This document shows, in pieces, positions 45,667-53,629 of a DNA stretch of 64,000 nucleotides. Source of the DNA: Cognaticolwellia aestuarii (GTDB lineage: Bacteria; Pseudomonadota; Gammaproteobacteria; Enterobacterales; Alteromonadaceae); NCBI RefSeq assembly GCF_002000025.1, contig NZ_MUZV01000001.1:62001-126000 (forward strand), in the 5' to 3' direction. The notes under the pieces were generated by a model. That model saw only the letters and a list, made by a program, of their open reading frames with translations, did no database searches and was not told the DNA's origin. Both the position numbers and the translations under genes were made by a program. The stretch's first letter is position 1, and each line of letters begins with the position of its first letter.

Positions 45667-47481
45667 TTAGTGGTTTGAATGATCAACAACAGGTGCTTCT
45701 AATCTAGAAGTTTCACCCTGTTCATCACCTTGCCCTAGTGGGGCAATTTCAAAAATTACAAAATGTTCACCACGCACTTCAAAAGTAAACTTAACTTCCA
45801 TCCCCTCAGAAAGTCCTTCAAGGCTAACATTGTGCCCTGTAATGAAATCTAAAGTAGCCGCAGGTCGTCCCCATTTTTCAATAGCAGTTCGACTAATGTT
45901 CACCATTCCATGATCGATCATTAACGAGTTAATTGTTCCAGTAACTGTCGCTGACGAGTCATCTGCCACTTCTTCAGTTACTTGGCTTGTATCACTTTCA
46001 CTCATGTCGTCAGGAACATGGATGTTGCTAATTTTATAATCACCATTATCTTCTTTTGTCACTTCAACATGTAAACTCATCCCTTCACTAAGTAATGAGA
46101 AATCGACACTGTCCGATGCGATGAAATCCATCGTCATTTCTGGCCATTCCCATTCAGGTATCGCCTCATGAGCTAAAGTTAACATTTTATGATCTGCCAT
46201 CATGCTCTCGATACTAGCTTGAACCCAAACAGAAGAAGGCATTGAAGCATCCGCTTCATCAACATCGCTATTCATTCGCTTGAAGTCTGAAGACTTACTC
46301 GATTCTGAATCTAATAAGAACTGTGCAGAACTAACAACTTTTTCCCCATCACGCACCCCTTCAAGTATCTCAACACTTTCGCTATCGTATCGACCTACAG
46401 ATACTGCAACCGATTTAAAACTCCCCTCACCTAAGGCGAGAACAACTCTATCTTGGTTTCCTGTTCTAATAAGTGCTTCTTTAGGGATTAATAAAGCTTG
46501 TTCGTCACCTGTTGTGTGAATCGCAATTTGAGCAAACATATTTGGTTTGAATTCGCCTTCTTCATTTTTAAAACGAAGACGTACTTTCACAGTACGAGTT
46601 TTTGCATCTAGTGTTGGGTAAATATAATCAACTTTTCCTTGCCATGTTTTTCCTGGTAAGTAATCAAGAGTCATGGTTACTGGGGTGCCTGTTTTGACTT
46701 GACCCGCTTGGCGTTCAAAGACTTCAGCTTCAACCCACACTTCCGATAAATCACCAATTGACATTAAAGTAGAGCCAGGCTTAACAAAAAATCCTTCACG
46801 TATTTTTAAATTTTCCACCACGCCATTTTGTGGAGAATAAAAAGTAATTGTTTGCTGTACTTTCTTTGTTTTCTTAAGTTTTACTATTGATGATTTTGGA
46901 AGTTGTAATGCTGACAATCGATTTTCAGCAGCACTAATTAATCGGCTATTTTTACGATCTAATGCCAATAATAATTCTTCTTGGGCATTAACTAATTCTG
47001 GGGAATAAATTTCATAAAGGGGTTGCCCCTTCTTAACAGGATCTCCAATAGCCTTAACATATAGCTTTTCAATCCATCCTTGTACTCGTGGATGGATATG
47101 AACTAACTTATCTTCATCATAAGCAACATAACCGACTGTATTTATTTCAGTGTGCAATGATTTATAACTAACTATTGCTGTTCTTACACCGAGGTTATTT
47201 ACAACATCAGGAGAGATACGAATTGTTCCGGGACCTTCATCAGGTCCTTTACCACCATCGTCGTAAACAGGTACTAAATCCATACCCATTGGTGACTTCC
47301 CTGGCTTATCTCTTTTGTAGTTCGCGTCCATTGGAGCTACCCAATAAAGCGGCTTCTTTTCAGCCGTTACAACAGAGCTTGCTTCCCCACTATTTGTCGG
47401 GGCCATAAAACTATAAACCCCAAATGTTAAAAAGCCACCGATAACCATGCCAATTACTATTGGCTTAATATTGTTGTTCAT
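45667..47481 (-). CDS. cusB: CusB-type periplasmic adaptor with two CusF-like C-terminal domains
   Basis: This 604-residue protein has an N-terminal anchor (8-26), then a heavy-metal-binding module (YWVAPMDANYKRDKPGKSPMGMDLVPVY, about 46-73). The CusB adaptor core follows (GYVAYDEDKLVHIHPRVQGWIEKL..., about 90-400), and then two CusF-like OB domains. The first (about 417-490) keeps all CusF ligands: His438, Trp446, Met449 and Met451 in WPEMTMDF. The second (about 510-583) has Arg531, Arg539, Ala542 and Leu544 at those positions, so it cannot bind copper that way. CusF normally is a separate chaperone, and none is seen here. It overlaps the upstream OMF gene by one base. Confidence 0.93.
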   Translation of the reverse strand: MNNNIKPIVIGMVIGGFLTFGVYSFMAPTNSGEASSVVTAEKKPLYWVAPMDANYKRDKPGKSPMGMDLVPVYDDGGKGPDEGPGTIRISPDVVNNLGVRTAIVSYKSLHTEINTVGYVAYDEDKLVHIHPRVQGWIEKLYVKAIGDPVKKGQPLYEIYSPELVNAQEELLLALDRKNSRLISAAENRLSALQLPKSSIVKLKKTKKVQQTITFYSPQNGVVENLKIREGFFVKPGSTLMSIGDLSEVWVEAEVFERQAGQVKTGTPVTMTLDYLPGKTWQGKVDYIYPTLDAKTRTVKVRLRFKNEEGEFKPNMFAQIAIHTTGDEQALLIPKEALIRTGNQDRVVLALGEGSFKSVAVSVGRYDSESVEILEGVRDGEKVVSSAQFLLDSESSKSSDFKRMNSDVDEADASMPSSVWVQASIESMMADHKMLTLAHEAIPEWEWPEMTMDFIASDSVDFSLLSEGMSLHVEVTKEDNGDYKISNIHVPDDMSESDTSQVTEEVADDSSATVTGTINSLMIDHGMVNISRTAIEKWGRPAATLDFITGHNVSLEGLSEGMEVKFTFEVRGEHFVIFEIAPLGQGDEQGETSRLEAPVVDHSNH

Positions 47482-48938
47482 TATTCTTCTCCCGAAATAA
47501 CAGTGAAACCACTATTATTTGATAAATTCATATTATTGTTACTAACGACAGGATCTATGCTGCCTATAAAAAGGTAATTAAGTTCTAGTAATAATTTCTG
47601 CTCTTCGACATTAAGCGTTAACTCATCTATTTCCGCATTTAATACAGCGATTCGTGAGCGAACTACTTCGGCAAAGTCACCATCATCATTGGTGTAGGCT
47701 GTTAGCGAAGCTTCAGCTTGATCATGGATTTGAGGCAGTAGCTTGTCTTTGTATAAGTTCTGTCTATCTTTCAATCGAAGTAAGCGCCCTTTTGCACTGG
47801 AGTATGATGCGAGCAATTTCCTCATCAATAATAATTTTTCAGTTTTTATAGCTTCTGTTTTTGAAATAGCTGACTTAACTTCTTTGTCCTGTCTATTATC
47901 TGTAAAAAGCGGCAAGTCAAAAGTAACCCCTACAGAGAACAAGTCCGCTCGACTATTTCCCATTGGATCATCATCACGGTAACCATAACTAGCATTAACT
48001 CCCCACTCAGGTTTGTATTTTTGCTTTGCCAATTTAATTCCAGTTTTTGTTGATTTAATTTTCTTTTCAACTGCGACAAGTGAAGGGTGGTTAGCAATAT
48101 ACTTTGCCAGTTCACTAGGGCGTAACCAGCTATCTGTAAGAACTATATTGCTATTTACTAGGTCAATTTGAGGTAATTGCTTAGTCAAAACGATATTATG
48201 AAGGTTAAAATCATCGTCTACATAAGTTTCACTTTGAGAACTTTTCTCTATAGAAAACTCTGTTAACCATTGAGACAACATACCTTCAAAGCGGTTTTGT
48301 TGTTGTCCTAAGACATCTAAACGATCTTCTAATCTTGTAAGCTCCAATTGCGCTCTTACAATATCTTGCTGCCTTGTTTTACCTAAAGTAGACGAATAAC
48401 TTGCTTCAGCAACATCCGCTAACTGTTCAAAAAGTGTTCTGTTTTTTTCAATTAAAGCAATACTTTCTTGAACTCTGTATGCATCCAACCAAAGGCTACC
48501 AACAGTAACAGCTACTTTGGACTCTCGATCTTTTCGTTGATACGGGAATGATTCACTTTCAATCTTGAGTTGTTCTCGTTTAATCAACAATGTATCCCCA
48601 CGAGGAAACATTTGAGATATGCCAACTTTCGCTTGTGTCATTCCCTCTTGTCCAAAATCAAAGCCATCTGTAGGTAAATTGGCTAACCCTATAGATACTT
48701 TCGGATCTGGTAACGTGCCTACGGCTGTACTCATCGCTTCAATAGCATTTTGCTTATGAACATTTCCCGTTAACCATGGATCATTCTTCTGCGCAGACTT
48801 GATAGCTTTTTCAAAAGTTAAGGCTGAACTAGAAGTAATAGTAGGAATATCAGCAGAATTTGCAGTTAGCACTGTTAGAGCTAACATACCCACACAGTAT
48901 TTCACGCTTAAAGCTCTGATATTTTTAAATTTATTCAT
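47481..48938 (-). CDS. cusC: TolC-family outer-membrane channel of the Cus system
   Basis: This 485-residue protein has a signal peptide and the TolC/OMF pattern: two similar halves of long amphipathic coiled coils (EQLADVAEASYSSTLGKTRQQDIVRAQLELTRLEDRL, and QIHDQAEASLTAYTNDDGDFAEVVRSRIAVLNAEIDELT) separated by beta-strands (WGVNASYGYR, FSVGVTFDLPLF). It would form the exit duct for CusBA. No lipobox is evident, unlike E. coli CusC. It overlaps the DUF411 gene stop and the cusB start by one base each. Confidence 0.88.
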   Translation of the reverse strand: MNKFKNIRALSVKYCVGMLALTVLTANSADIPTITSSSALTFEKAIKSAQKNDPWLTGNVHKQNAIEAMSTAVGTLPDPKVSIGLANLPTDGFDFGQEGMTQAKVGISQMFPRGDTLLIKREQLKIESESFPYQRKDRESKVAVTVGSLWLDAYRVQESIALIEKNRTLFEQLADVAEASYSSTLGKTRQQDIVRAQLELTRLEDRLDVLGQQQNRFEGMLSQWLTEFSIEKSSQSETYVDDDFNLHNIVLTKQLPQIDLVNSNIVLTDSWLRPSELAKYIANHPSLVAVEKKIKSTKTGIKLAKQKYKPEWGVNASYGYRDDDPMGNSRADLFSVGVTFDLPLFTDNRQDKEVKSAISKTEAIKTEKLLLMRKLLASYSSAKGRLLRLKDRQNLYKDKLLPQIHDQAEASLTAYTNDDGDFAEVVRSRIAVLNAEIDELTLNVEEQKLLLELNYLFIGSIDPVVSNNNMNLSNNSGFTVISGEE

Positions 48939-49462
48939 TAAAACTGCTCCTCATAAGATTGAACGCTAGCATAGACCTCATAAGCGCCCCCTTTCTTAAG
49001 CAATAACACTTTGTAAGGTTGAAATTTATCCCCTACTTCCATACCGGGAGTTCCCGCTGGCATTGCAGGAACAGACAATCCAATAACATCGTCAGAGTGT
49101 TTTTCTTTTAAAAATTTATGAATAAATTTGGCAGGAACATGCCCTTCAAATGCATAACCATCTTTAGATATAGCGGTATGACAAGAACGATATCTTGGCT
49201 CAATTCCTTTCTCTTCTTTAACCGCTGTAAAGTTTTGATAATTGTGGACTGTTGATTCGAACCCATGCTCATTTATATGGCTAACCCACTTTTTGCAGCA
49301 ACCACATGTAGGACTCTTATAAACCTCTAAAAGAATAGGGTGAGGTTTAGCATTTTGTGTTTTAGATGAAGTCACTGAAACTTCTTCTTTTGAACAACTT
49401 GCAATAGCAATGACTAAAGTAAAGGCAGCAACAGCCTTTAACGTGAATTTTTTGGAAAACAT
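48938..49462 (-). CDS. DUF411 (CopG-like) periplasmic copper protein
   Basis: This 174-residue lipoprotein-like protein (signal ending LVIAIASC, Cys23) has the DUF411 signature: EVYKSPTCGCCKKWVSHINEHGF with the C53-x-C55-C56 cluster, later CHTAISKDGYAFEGHVPAKFIHKFL, and the end GLSVPAMPAGTPGMEVG. DUF411 proteins accompany copper/silver resistance genes and are thought to bind Cu. It is the promoter-proximal gene of the cus operon, with a strong G-rich SD, 147 bp downstream of the CopL-like gene. Confidence 0.9.
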   Translation of the reverse strand: MFSKKFTLKAVAAFTLVIAIASCSKEEVSVTSSKTQNAKPHPILLEVYKSPTCGCCKKWVSHINEHGFESTVHNYQNFTAVKEEKGIEPRYRSCHTAISKDGYAFEGHVPAKFIHKFLKEKHSDDVIGLSVPAMPAGTPGMEVGDKFQPYKVLLLKKGGAYEVYASVQSYEEQF

Positions 49463-49609
49463 AACCCCCCCAAAGGGATATCAATTAATATTTGAATTGA
49501 TTAGGTTATTCTTGATTTTGCTTAAAATACTTAAACGCAGAGATCAAAAAGCCTAATACAGATAATTTTCATATAAGTGAGCCAAATTTTAGGCACAATT
49601 ATTCTGTAT

Positions 49610-50059
49610 TTAGCTTAGTATTGGAGGTCTATAAAGAGATGATGATGATTGACTTTGAGCCAAGTTTGAATATGAGAATATTTTTGATGATAAATCAATA
49701 AAGAGACTGTCACCTGTGTCTTTCATTAGTGCAGCGATACTTGAGCACCCCCCAGTAAAACAACTACAACTTTTCACACAACAGTCATCTTCTGCTTCAT
49801 CTGAATCACCAGAGGAATGACTCATCATTGAATGGTCACTATGGTCCATCATTGACATATTTTGCATTTGTTCTTGCCCAGTATCTCCCTTCATACTCAT
49901 CATATGATAAGACATAACAGTAGACGCAACCGCTTGAGCAACAAAGGTCAAACAGACTAGCAGTACCATTAATGTTTTAGAGAAATTAGTATTCACAAGT
50001 AACCAACAAAATATTTCAATTAATAAAATATTGGCATAACAAGCACTATTTTTCAACAA
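49610..50059 (-). CDS. CopL-like Met/His/Cys-rich secreted leader protein
   Basis: The frame is 149 codons from an ATG at 50059. A better-looking signal peptide starts at the Met at 49969 (MVLLVCLTFVAQAVAS), but neither has a clear SD. The mature part has MSYHMMSMKGD, MSMMDHSDHSMMSHSS, then DDCCVKSCSCFTGGCSSIAAL and the terminal RPPIL. This Met/His patch, Cys cluster and RPPI ending is typical of CopL-type copper regulatory/binding proteins. It lies upstream of the cus operon and probably senses or buffers copper. Confidence 0.78.
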   Translation of the reverse strand: MLKNSACYANILLIEIFCWLLVNTNFSKTLMVLLVCLTFVAQAVASTVMSYHMMSMKGDTGQEQMQNMSMMDHSDHSMMSHSSGDSDEAEDDCCVKSCSCFTGGCSSIAALMKDTGDSLFIDLSSKIFSYSNLAQSQSSSSLYRPPILS

Positions 50060-50425
50060 ATTAATTTTAAAACAATGAATAAGTTTATAAGCACTTACCT
50101 GAACACACTAATGGTATGAAACTTTAATATATAGACAGAAAGCCACGATTATCATAGATATTTGAAAGCGATAGCTGTAGCTGAAATACTTTTCTTAATC
50201 AACAACACTGATAGATATTGATTTTCGTTGTGTTTTTTCATAAACGCCTCTCACAATAGCTCCCATATCTAAATCCCCTAACGCATTATTACTAATAATG
50301 CTTTGATAAGTATTTTTCAAAACAGGCAGCGAAATTGTCTTACCCGCTTTAGGGTCAACAAAAGTAAGCCCTCATTTTGACATTATCAACAGACTACTCT
50401 ATTGATTTCTCTCTTAATGATTCAT
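50060..50425. other. Region upstream of the CopL-like gene with a possible gene remnant
   Basis: This 366-bp region includes the CopL-like promoter area (minus strand, near 50060-50150) and the open fragment at 50195-50370 described separately. Nothing else is seen. Confidence 0.45.
50195..50370 (-). pseudogene. 3' fragment of an unidentified gene
   Basis: The minus-strand frame ending TAA at 50195 reads VDPKAGKTISLPVLKNTYQS and ...NALGDLDMGAIVRGVYEKTQ...SISISVVD, bounded upstream by a TGA with no start. The composition is that of a real soluble protein. The LPVLKNTY...GDLDMGAI pattern vaguely recalls the C-terminus of 3-hydroxyisobutyrate-type dehydrogenases, but I would not assert it. It is probably debris from island assembly. 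Confidence 0.35.
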
Positions 50426-51469
50426 TCATATAGAATTCTCCAAGTAATCCATATAACAAAATGGTCGAATACTTGCGGAGAAATATGATTGATGAAGAAT
50501 GATTGGGAATTTTCGTGCGTCTTTATGGTTAAGAAGTGTTTCTTTAACGCCATTACTAAATTCACAATAACTGATCATAGACATAGCTGGAGCTTCAACG
50601 TGAATGCATTCCAATACCAGTCTTTGCTGATCAAAATTAAATATAAAAACCTGTTTCTCTGGAATGTTTTTAATTGATACCTTGAGTGTTGGTAAATTAC
50701 TATCGATTTCTTCTGTTAAGCTTGGAGATAAAGGAAAACCATATATCGCATACCTTTTTCCCTCAATGTTATACACATAAGGAACTTCATCATCACAAAA
50801 TGAGTCAAAATTAGTAAAGAAGTTAACGCTATTTAAAAACCAACTTTTATGGTCTTCTATAAACGGAAATTCAGCTATGCCAAGTTCTGAATCTTCGTTA
50901 TCCTGTTTTAGATTTTTAATTAATGATTCATCAAAATTATTTTCTCTAAAATTTTTCGGATAAAAAGTAGTGGCAATGAGTCGGTATGCAATTTGATTAA
51001 TTTTGAAATCACTATAAAGAATGGCTTCATTATTGTTCAATGTTTTAAAATATGGCTTCCATTCAAGGCTAAACTCTTGTGGCGCAGCAATAATATACTT
51101 CGACTCATCTCCTAACCCGAATAACTCATAAAGAATAGAAATCAATCGGATCTTATTTACATTAATGACTACCATTCCTTCAAGGCGTTTTGCCATAAAC
51201 TCAATGCTTTTGTGTAGATCATCAATAAGTAACTCATCTTCACACTCACATATTAAAAGGTACTTTAACCAATGATGTTGAATTGTCCCAAAAATTTTCG
51301 CACCACACATCTCTTGAAAGAGTAATTCAGTTAAAGAATCATAATTAGGTGTGCAATAGATTGCTCTGGCTAATAAATCCTTACCATGAGCTTGAGGTAG
51401 ATTGAGTGAGTTAGCGAGAAATTTCGATTGAAGTCTCAATTTGTGATTTAAGGTTAGAGCTGAAATCAT
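50426..51469 (-). CDS. Hypothetical protein with N-terminal helical domain shared with 51688 ORF
   Basis: This 347-residue soluble protein has no signal peptide or TM. The N-terminus (LRLQSKFLANSLNLPQAHGKDLLARAIYCTPNYDSLTELL) resembles the short helical module found in glyoxalase-related and other phage/plasmid-associated proteins, with a Y/F-x-x-W/Y-x-x-L ending. The rest is mixed alpha/beta with no motif I know. A related but shorter N-terminus is found in the next gene. Function is unknown. It lies between the copper and mercury modules on the minus strand. Confidence 0.65.
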   Translation of the reverse strand: MISALTLNHKLRLQSKFLANSLNLPQAHGKDLLARAIYCTPNYDSLTELLFQEMCGAKIFGTIQHHWLKYLLICECEDELLIDDLHKSIEFMAKRLEGMVVINVNKIRLISILYELFGLGDESKYIIAAPQEFSLEWKPYFKTLNNNEAILYSDFKINQIAYRLIATTFYPKNFRENNFDESLIKNLKQDNEDSELGIAEFPFIEDHKSWFLNSVNFFTNFDSFCDDEVPYVYNIEGKRYAIYGFPLSPSLTEEIDSNLPTLKVSIKNIPEKQVFIFNFDQQRLVLECIHVEAPAMSMISYCEFSNGVKETLLNHKDARKFPIILHQSYFSASIRPFCYMDYLENSI

Positions 51470-51687
51470 CTAGTTATCCATAAATTAAAACAAACAACAG
51501 CCTACTAACGCCAGTTTGTTAATTATGAAAACCAAATTTTTACGGATGCTCCGCTTCATCGTTCATACTTAATTATAAATATGTGTAGGCATAGGCTGTC
51601 CGTTCAGCCTTAAATGCAAATATAAATGAGTACAATGTCGTTGTAAACAGGAAGGAATTATACGTATATGCATAATTTAAAAAGACT

Positions 51688-52026
51688 TTAATTTATTTTC
51701 CATTTAAAATCAGTTGTTTCAATAGCAAAAACTTCAACTACGATATTTTCATTTATTTTTGTATTTTCAACTCTTTCATTAAAACGAGATAAAATATTAT
51801 TCATATCAGTATTGAGGATTTTTAACAGGAAGAGTTCCGCATTTGAGTGTAAAGCCGCCAATATCAGATTTTGATTTTCAAAGGAGTCAGACTTCAGCAA
51901 TGAAATTAACTGTTCATAACTATCACAGCCATAAACAACATAGGACAACATTTCTTGGCTTTGGCCAAGCGGAATAGATAATTTTTTCGAAAGCCTTTTT
52001 GACGAGTAAGTATTATTGGTACACAT
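51688..52026 (-). CDS. Hypothetical 112-residue protein related to the 50426 gene N-terminus
   Basis: It starts MCTNNTYSSKRLSKKLSIPLGQSQEMLSYVVYGCDSYEQLISLL. The LxxxLxLPxGxxxxxL...YGCxxYxxL block aligns by eye with the first 45 residues of the 347-residue gene. The remaining 65 residues are acidic and helical. It is either a short paralogue or a truncated copy of such a gene. 218 bp separate the two genes. Confidence 0.55.
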   Translation of the reverse strand: MCTNNTYSSKRLSKKLSIPLGQSQEMLSYVVYGCDSYEQLISLLKSDSFENQNLILAALHSNAELFLLKILNTDMNNILSRFNERVENTKINENIVVEVFAIETTDFKWKIN

Positions 52027-52256
52027 TCGCTACGCGAATTTACTATCTATTCAAAGTAAATCCATTTCGTTCATAATCGTGATTGCTGAACTCTTTGATG
52101 TGGCCTGACTCCACATGACCAAGCACACAAAGACTTGCCTATTATTAAACTAAATCCCACTTTTGGTAATATGAAAAACAGTTTATAGTACGTTTACTAC
52201 TAAATACCTTTTTCAATTCTGCACTATAAATACAAACTAATTTAAAGGCAGTATAA

Positions 52257-52673
52257 ATGACTAAAAACAATCCACCATTAACCATTGGCCGACTCGCAAA
52301 AGCCGCTAATGTAAATATTGAGACAATAAGGCATTATCAACGCAAAGGCTTAATTGTCGAACCTGAAAAGCCGTTAGGCGGTTTTCGTCACTACCCTGAT
52401 ACAAGTGTAGATCGAATTCGATTCGTAAAGCGTGCTCAACAGCTTGGGTTTTCGTTAGAGGAAATAAAGCAGTTGTTAACTTTAGGTGATCAACATTGTG
52501 GTGATGTTCAAAGCTTAGCAAAAGAAAAACGGAACGAAATCCAACAGAAAATCGCTGGCTTGCTCACGATTCAAGCTGCATTGGATGACTTAATATCAAC
52601 TTGTCATACTGATGATACTACTCACTGTGGCTTCATCGATGGATTATCTCAAAAAGGCTTTTTAGAAAAATAA
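52257..52673 (+). CDS. merR: MerR, Hg(II)-responsive regulator
   Basis: This 138-residue protein has an N-terminal MerR winged HTH (LTIGRLAKAANVNIETIRHYQRKGLIVEPEKPLGGFRHY), the dimerisation helix and the three metal-site cysteines: Cys81 (QHCGDV), Cys116 (STCHTDD) and Cys124 (THCGF). They correspond to C82, C117 and C126 of Tn501 MerR, but with a loop one residue shorter. It represses and, with Hg(II), activates the mer promoter by unwinding the long spacer. Unlike classic Tn501/Tn21, it is co-oriented with merTPA. Confidence 0.95.
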   Translation: MTKNNPPLTIGRLAKAANVNIETIRHYQRKGLIVEPEKPLGGFRHYPDTSVDRIRFVKRAQQLGFSLEEIKQLLTLGDQHCGDVQSLAKEKRNEIQQKIAGLLTIQAALDDLISTCHTDDTTHCGFIDGLSQKGFLEK

Positions 52674-52709
52674 CCTTTCTAATTCTCTTAAAAAATACCT
52701 AACACCCTC

Positions 52710-52741
52710 TTGACTCTGTGCTATACCCCAGAGTGTAAACT
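52710..52741 (+). promoter_or_regulatory. mer promoter with MerR operator
   Basis: -35 TTGACT (52710-52715) and -10 TAAACT (52736-52741) are separated by an unusually long 20-bp spacer. Within it sits the dyad ACTCTG (52713-52718) / CAGAGT (52729-52734). An over-long spacer with a dyad centred between -35 and -10 is the MerR-family signature. It lies 31 bp upstream of merT. Confidence 0.88.
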
Positions 52742-52771
52742 ATCTTATATTAGCCTATATGAGATTTAATT

Positions 52772-53125
52772 ATGACGAGTTCCCCCACACCTAATCGTTC
52801 TTTGCTATTAGCAATTGTTGCTGGTTTAGGTGCGTCAGCGTGCTGTATTGGCCCATTGTTATTGCTATCACTTGGCATAGGAGGTGCGTGGGTAGGTAAC
52901 CTCACTGCTATGGAACCTTATAGCGGATATTTTACTGTGATAACCCTCATTATATTAGGCGTAGTTTTTTATAAATTGTATATAGCCCCTCAAAAGTGTG
53001 AGGACGGTTCAATTTGCGCTAACCCTAAAGTATTAAAGAATCAGCGTATTATGTTTTGGATTGTAAGCATAATTTTAATCGTGATGATGAGTTTTCCCTA
53101 TTACGCAGAGTACATTATTGCTTAA
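52772..53125 (+). CDS. merT: Mercuric ion transporter MerT
   Basis: This is a 117-residue inner-membrane protein with three TM helices. The vicinal Cys24-Cys25 lie in TM1 (GASACCIGPLLL), and the second pair Cys76 and Cys82 in the cytoplasmic loop (QKCEDGSICAN). These pairs carry Hg(II) across the membrane from MerP to the cytoplasm. All four thiols are intact. It is the first gene downstream of the mer promoter. Confidence 0.93.
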   Translation: MTSSPTPNRSLLLAIVAGLGASACCIGPLLLLSLGIGGAWVGNLTAMEPYSGYFTVITLIILGVVFYKLYIAPQKCEDGSICANPKVLKNQRIMFWIVSIILIVMMSFPYYAEYIIA

Positions 53126-53214
53126 TAGAAAAGTGATTAACAAAAGTTGACTGATAACAATACGATTTAACCAATCAAGTTAATTTTGAACATATATTAA
53201 AAAGAGGCAAAACA

Positions 53215-53544
53215 ATGAAAAAATTAATTACCGTTTCAATACTGTTAAGCTCAATGCTTATGTTTGGCAACACACTAGCAATGCCACACTCTGAAGCAAC
53301 CAGTAATGTTGCTACTCAAGAAGTAGCTACTAAAGTTTTCTCGATTGAGAAAATGACCAGCAAGATGTGCAATATAACTATACGTAAGGCGATGGAAAAA
53401 GTAGATGGTGTTGTAAAAGCTACTGTTGATTATGATGAAAAAACAGCGACTGTTTTATTTGATCCTAACAAGGCCAGCATTGAAGCTATTGCGTTAGCGT
53501 CTACAAATATTGGCTACCCAGCAAAAGTAAAAACTACCAAGTAA
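53215..53544 (+). CDS. merP: Periplasmic mercury-binding protein MerP with altered CxxC
   Basis: This 109-residue protein has a signal peptide (to about LAMP, residue 24) and an HMA fold. In place of the usual GMTCxxC, the motif is KMTSKMC: the first ligand Cys is Ser49 and only Cys52 remains (codons ATG ACC AGC AAG ATG TGC). The rest (ITIRKAMEKVDGVVKATVDYDEKTATVLFD, IGYPAKV) is normal MerP. With one thiol, two-coordinate Hg(II) capture should be weak unless another group helps. It lies 89 bp after merT. Confidence 0.9.
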   Translation: MKKLITVSILLSSMLMFGNTLAMPHSEATSNVATQEVATKVFSIEKMTSKMCNITIRKAMEKVDGVVKATVDYDEKTATVLFDPNKASIEAIALASTNIGYPAKVKTTK

Positions 53545-53629
53545 GATTTTGCATAAGTCTGCTTGTTGATTAGTTTAGCCATAACAAATGCACCAAAGAT
53601 TAATAGCAACAAAACTTTAAGGAATTATT

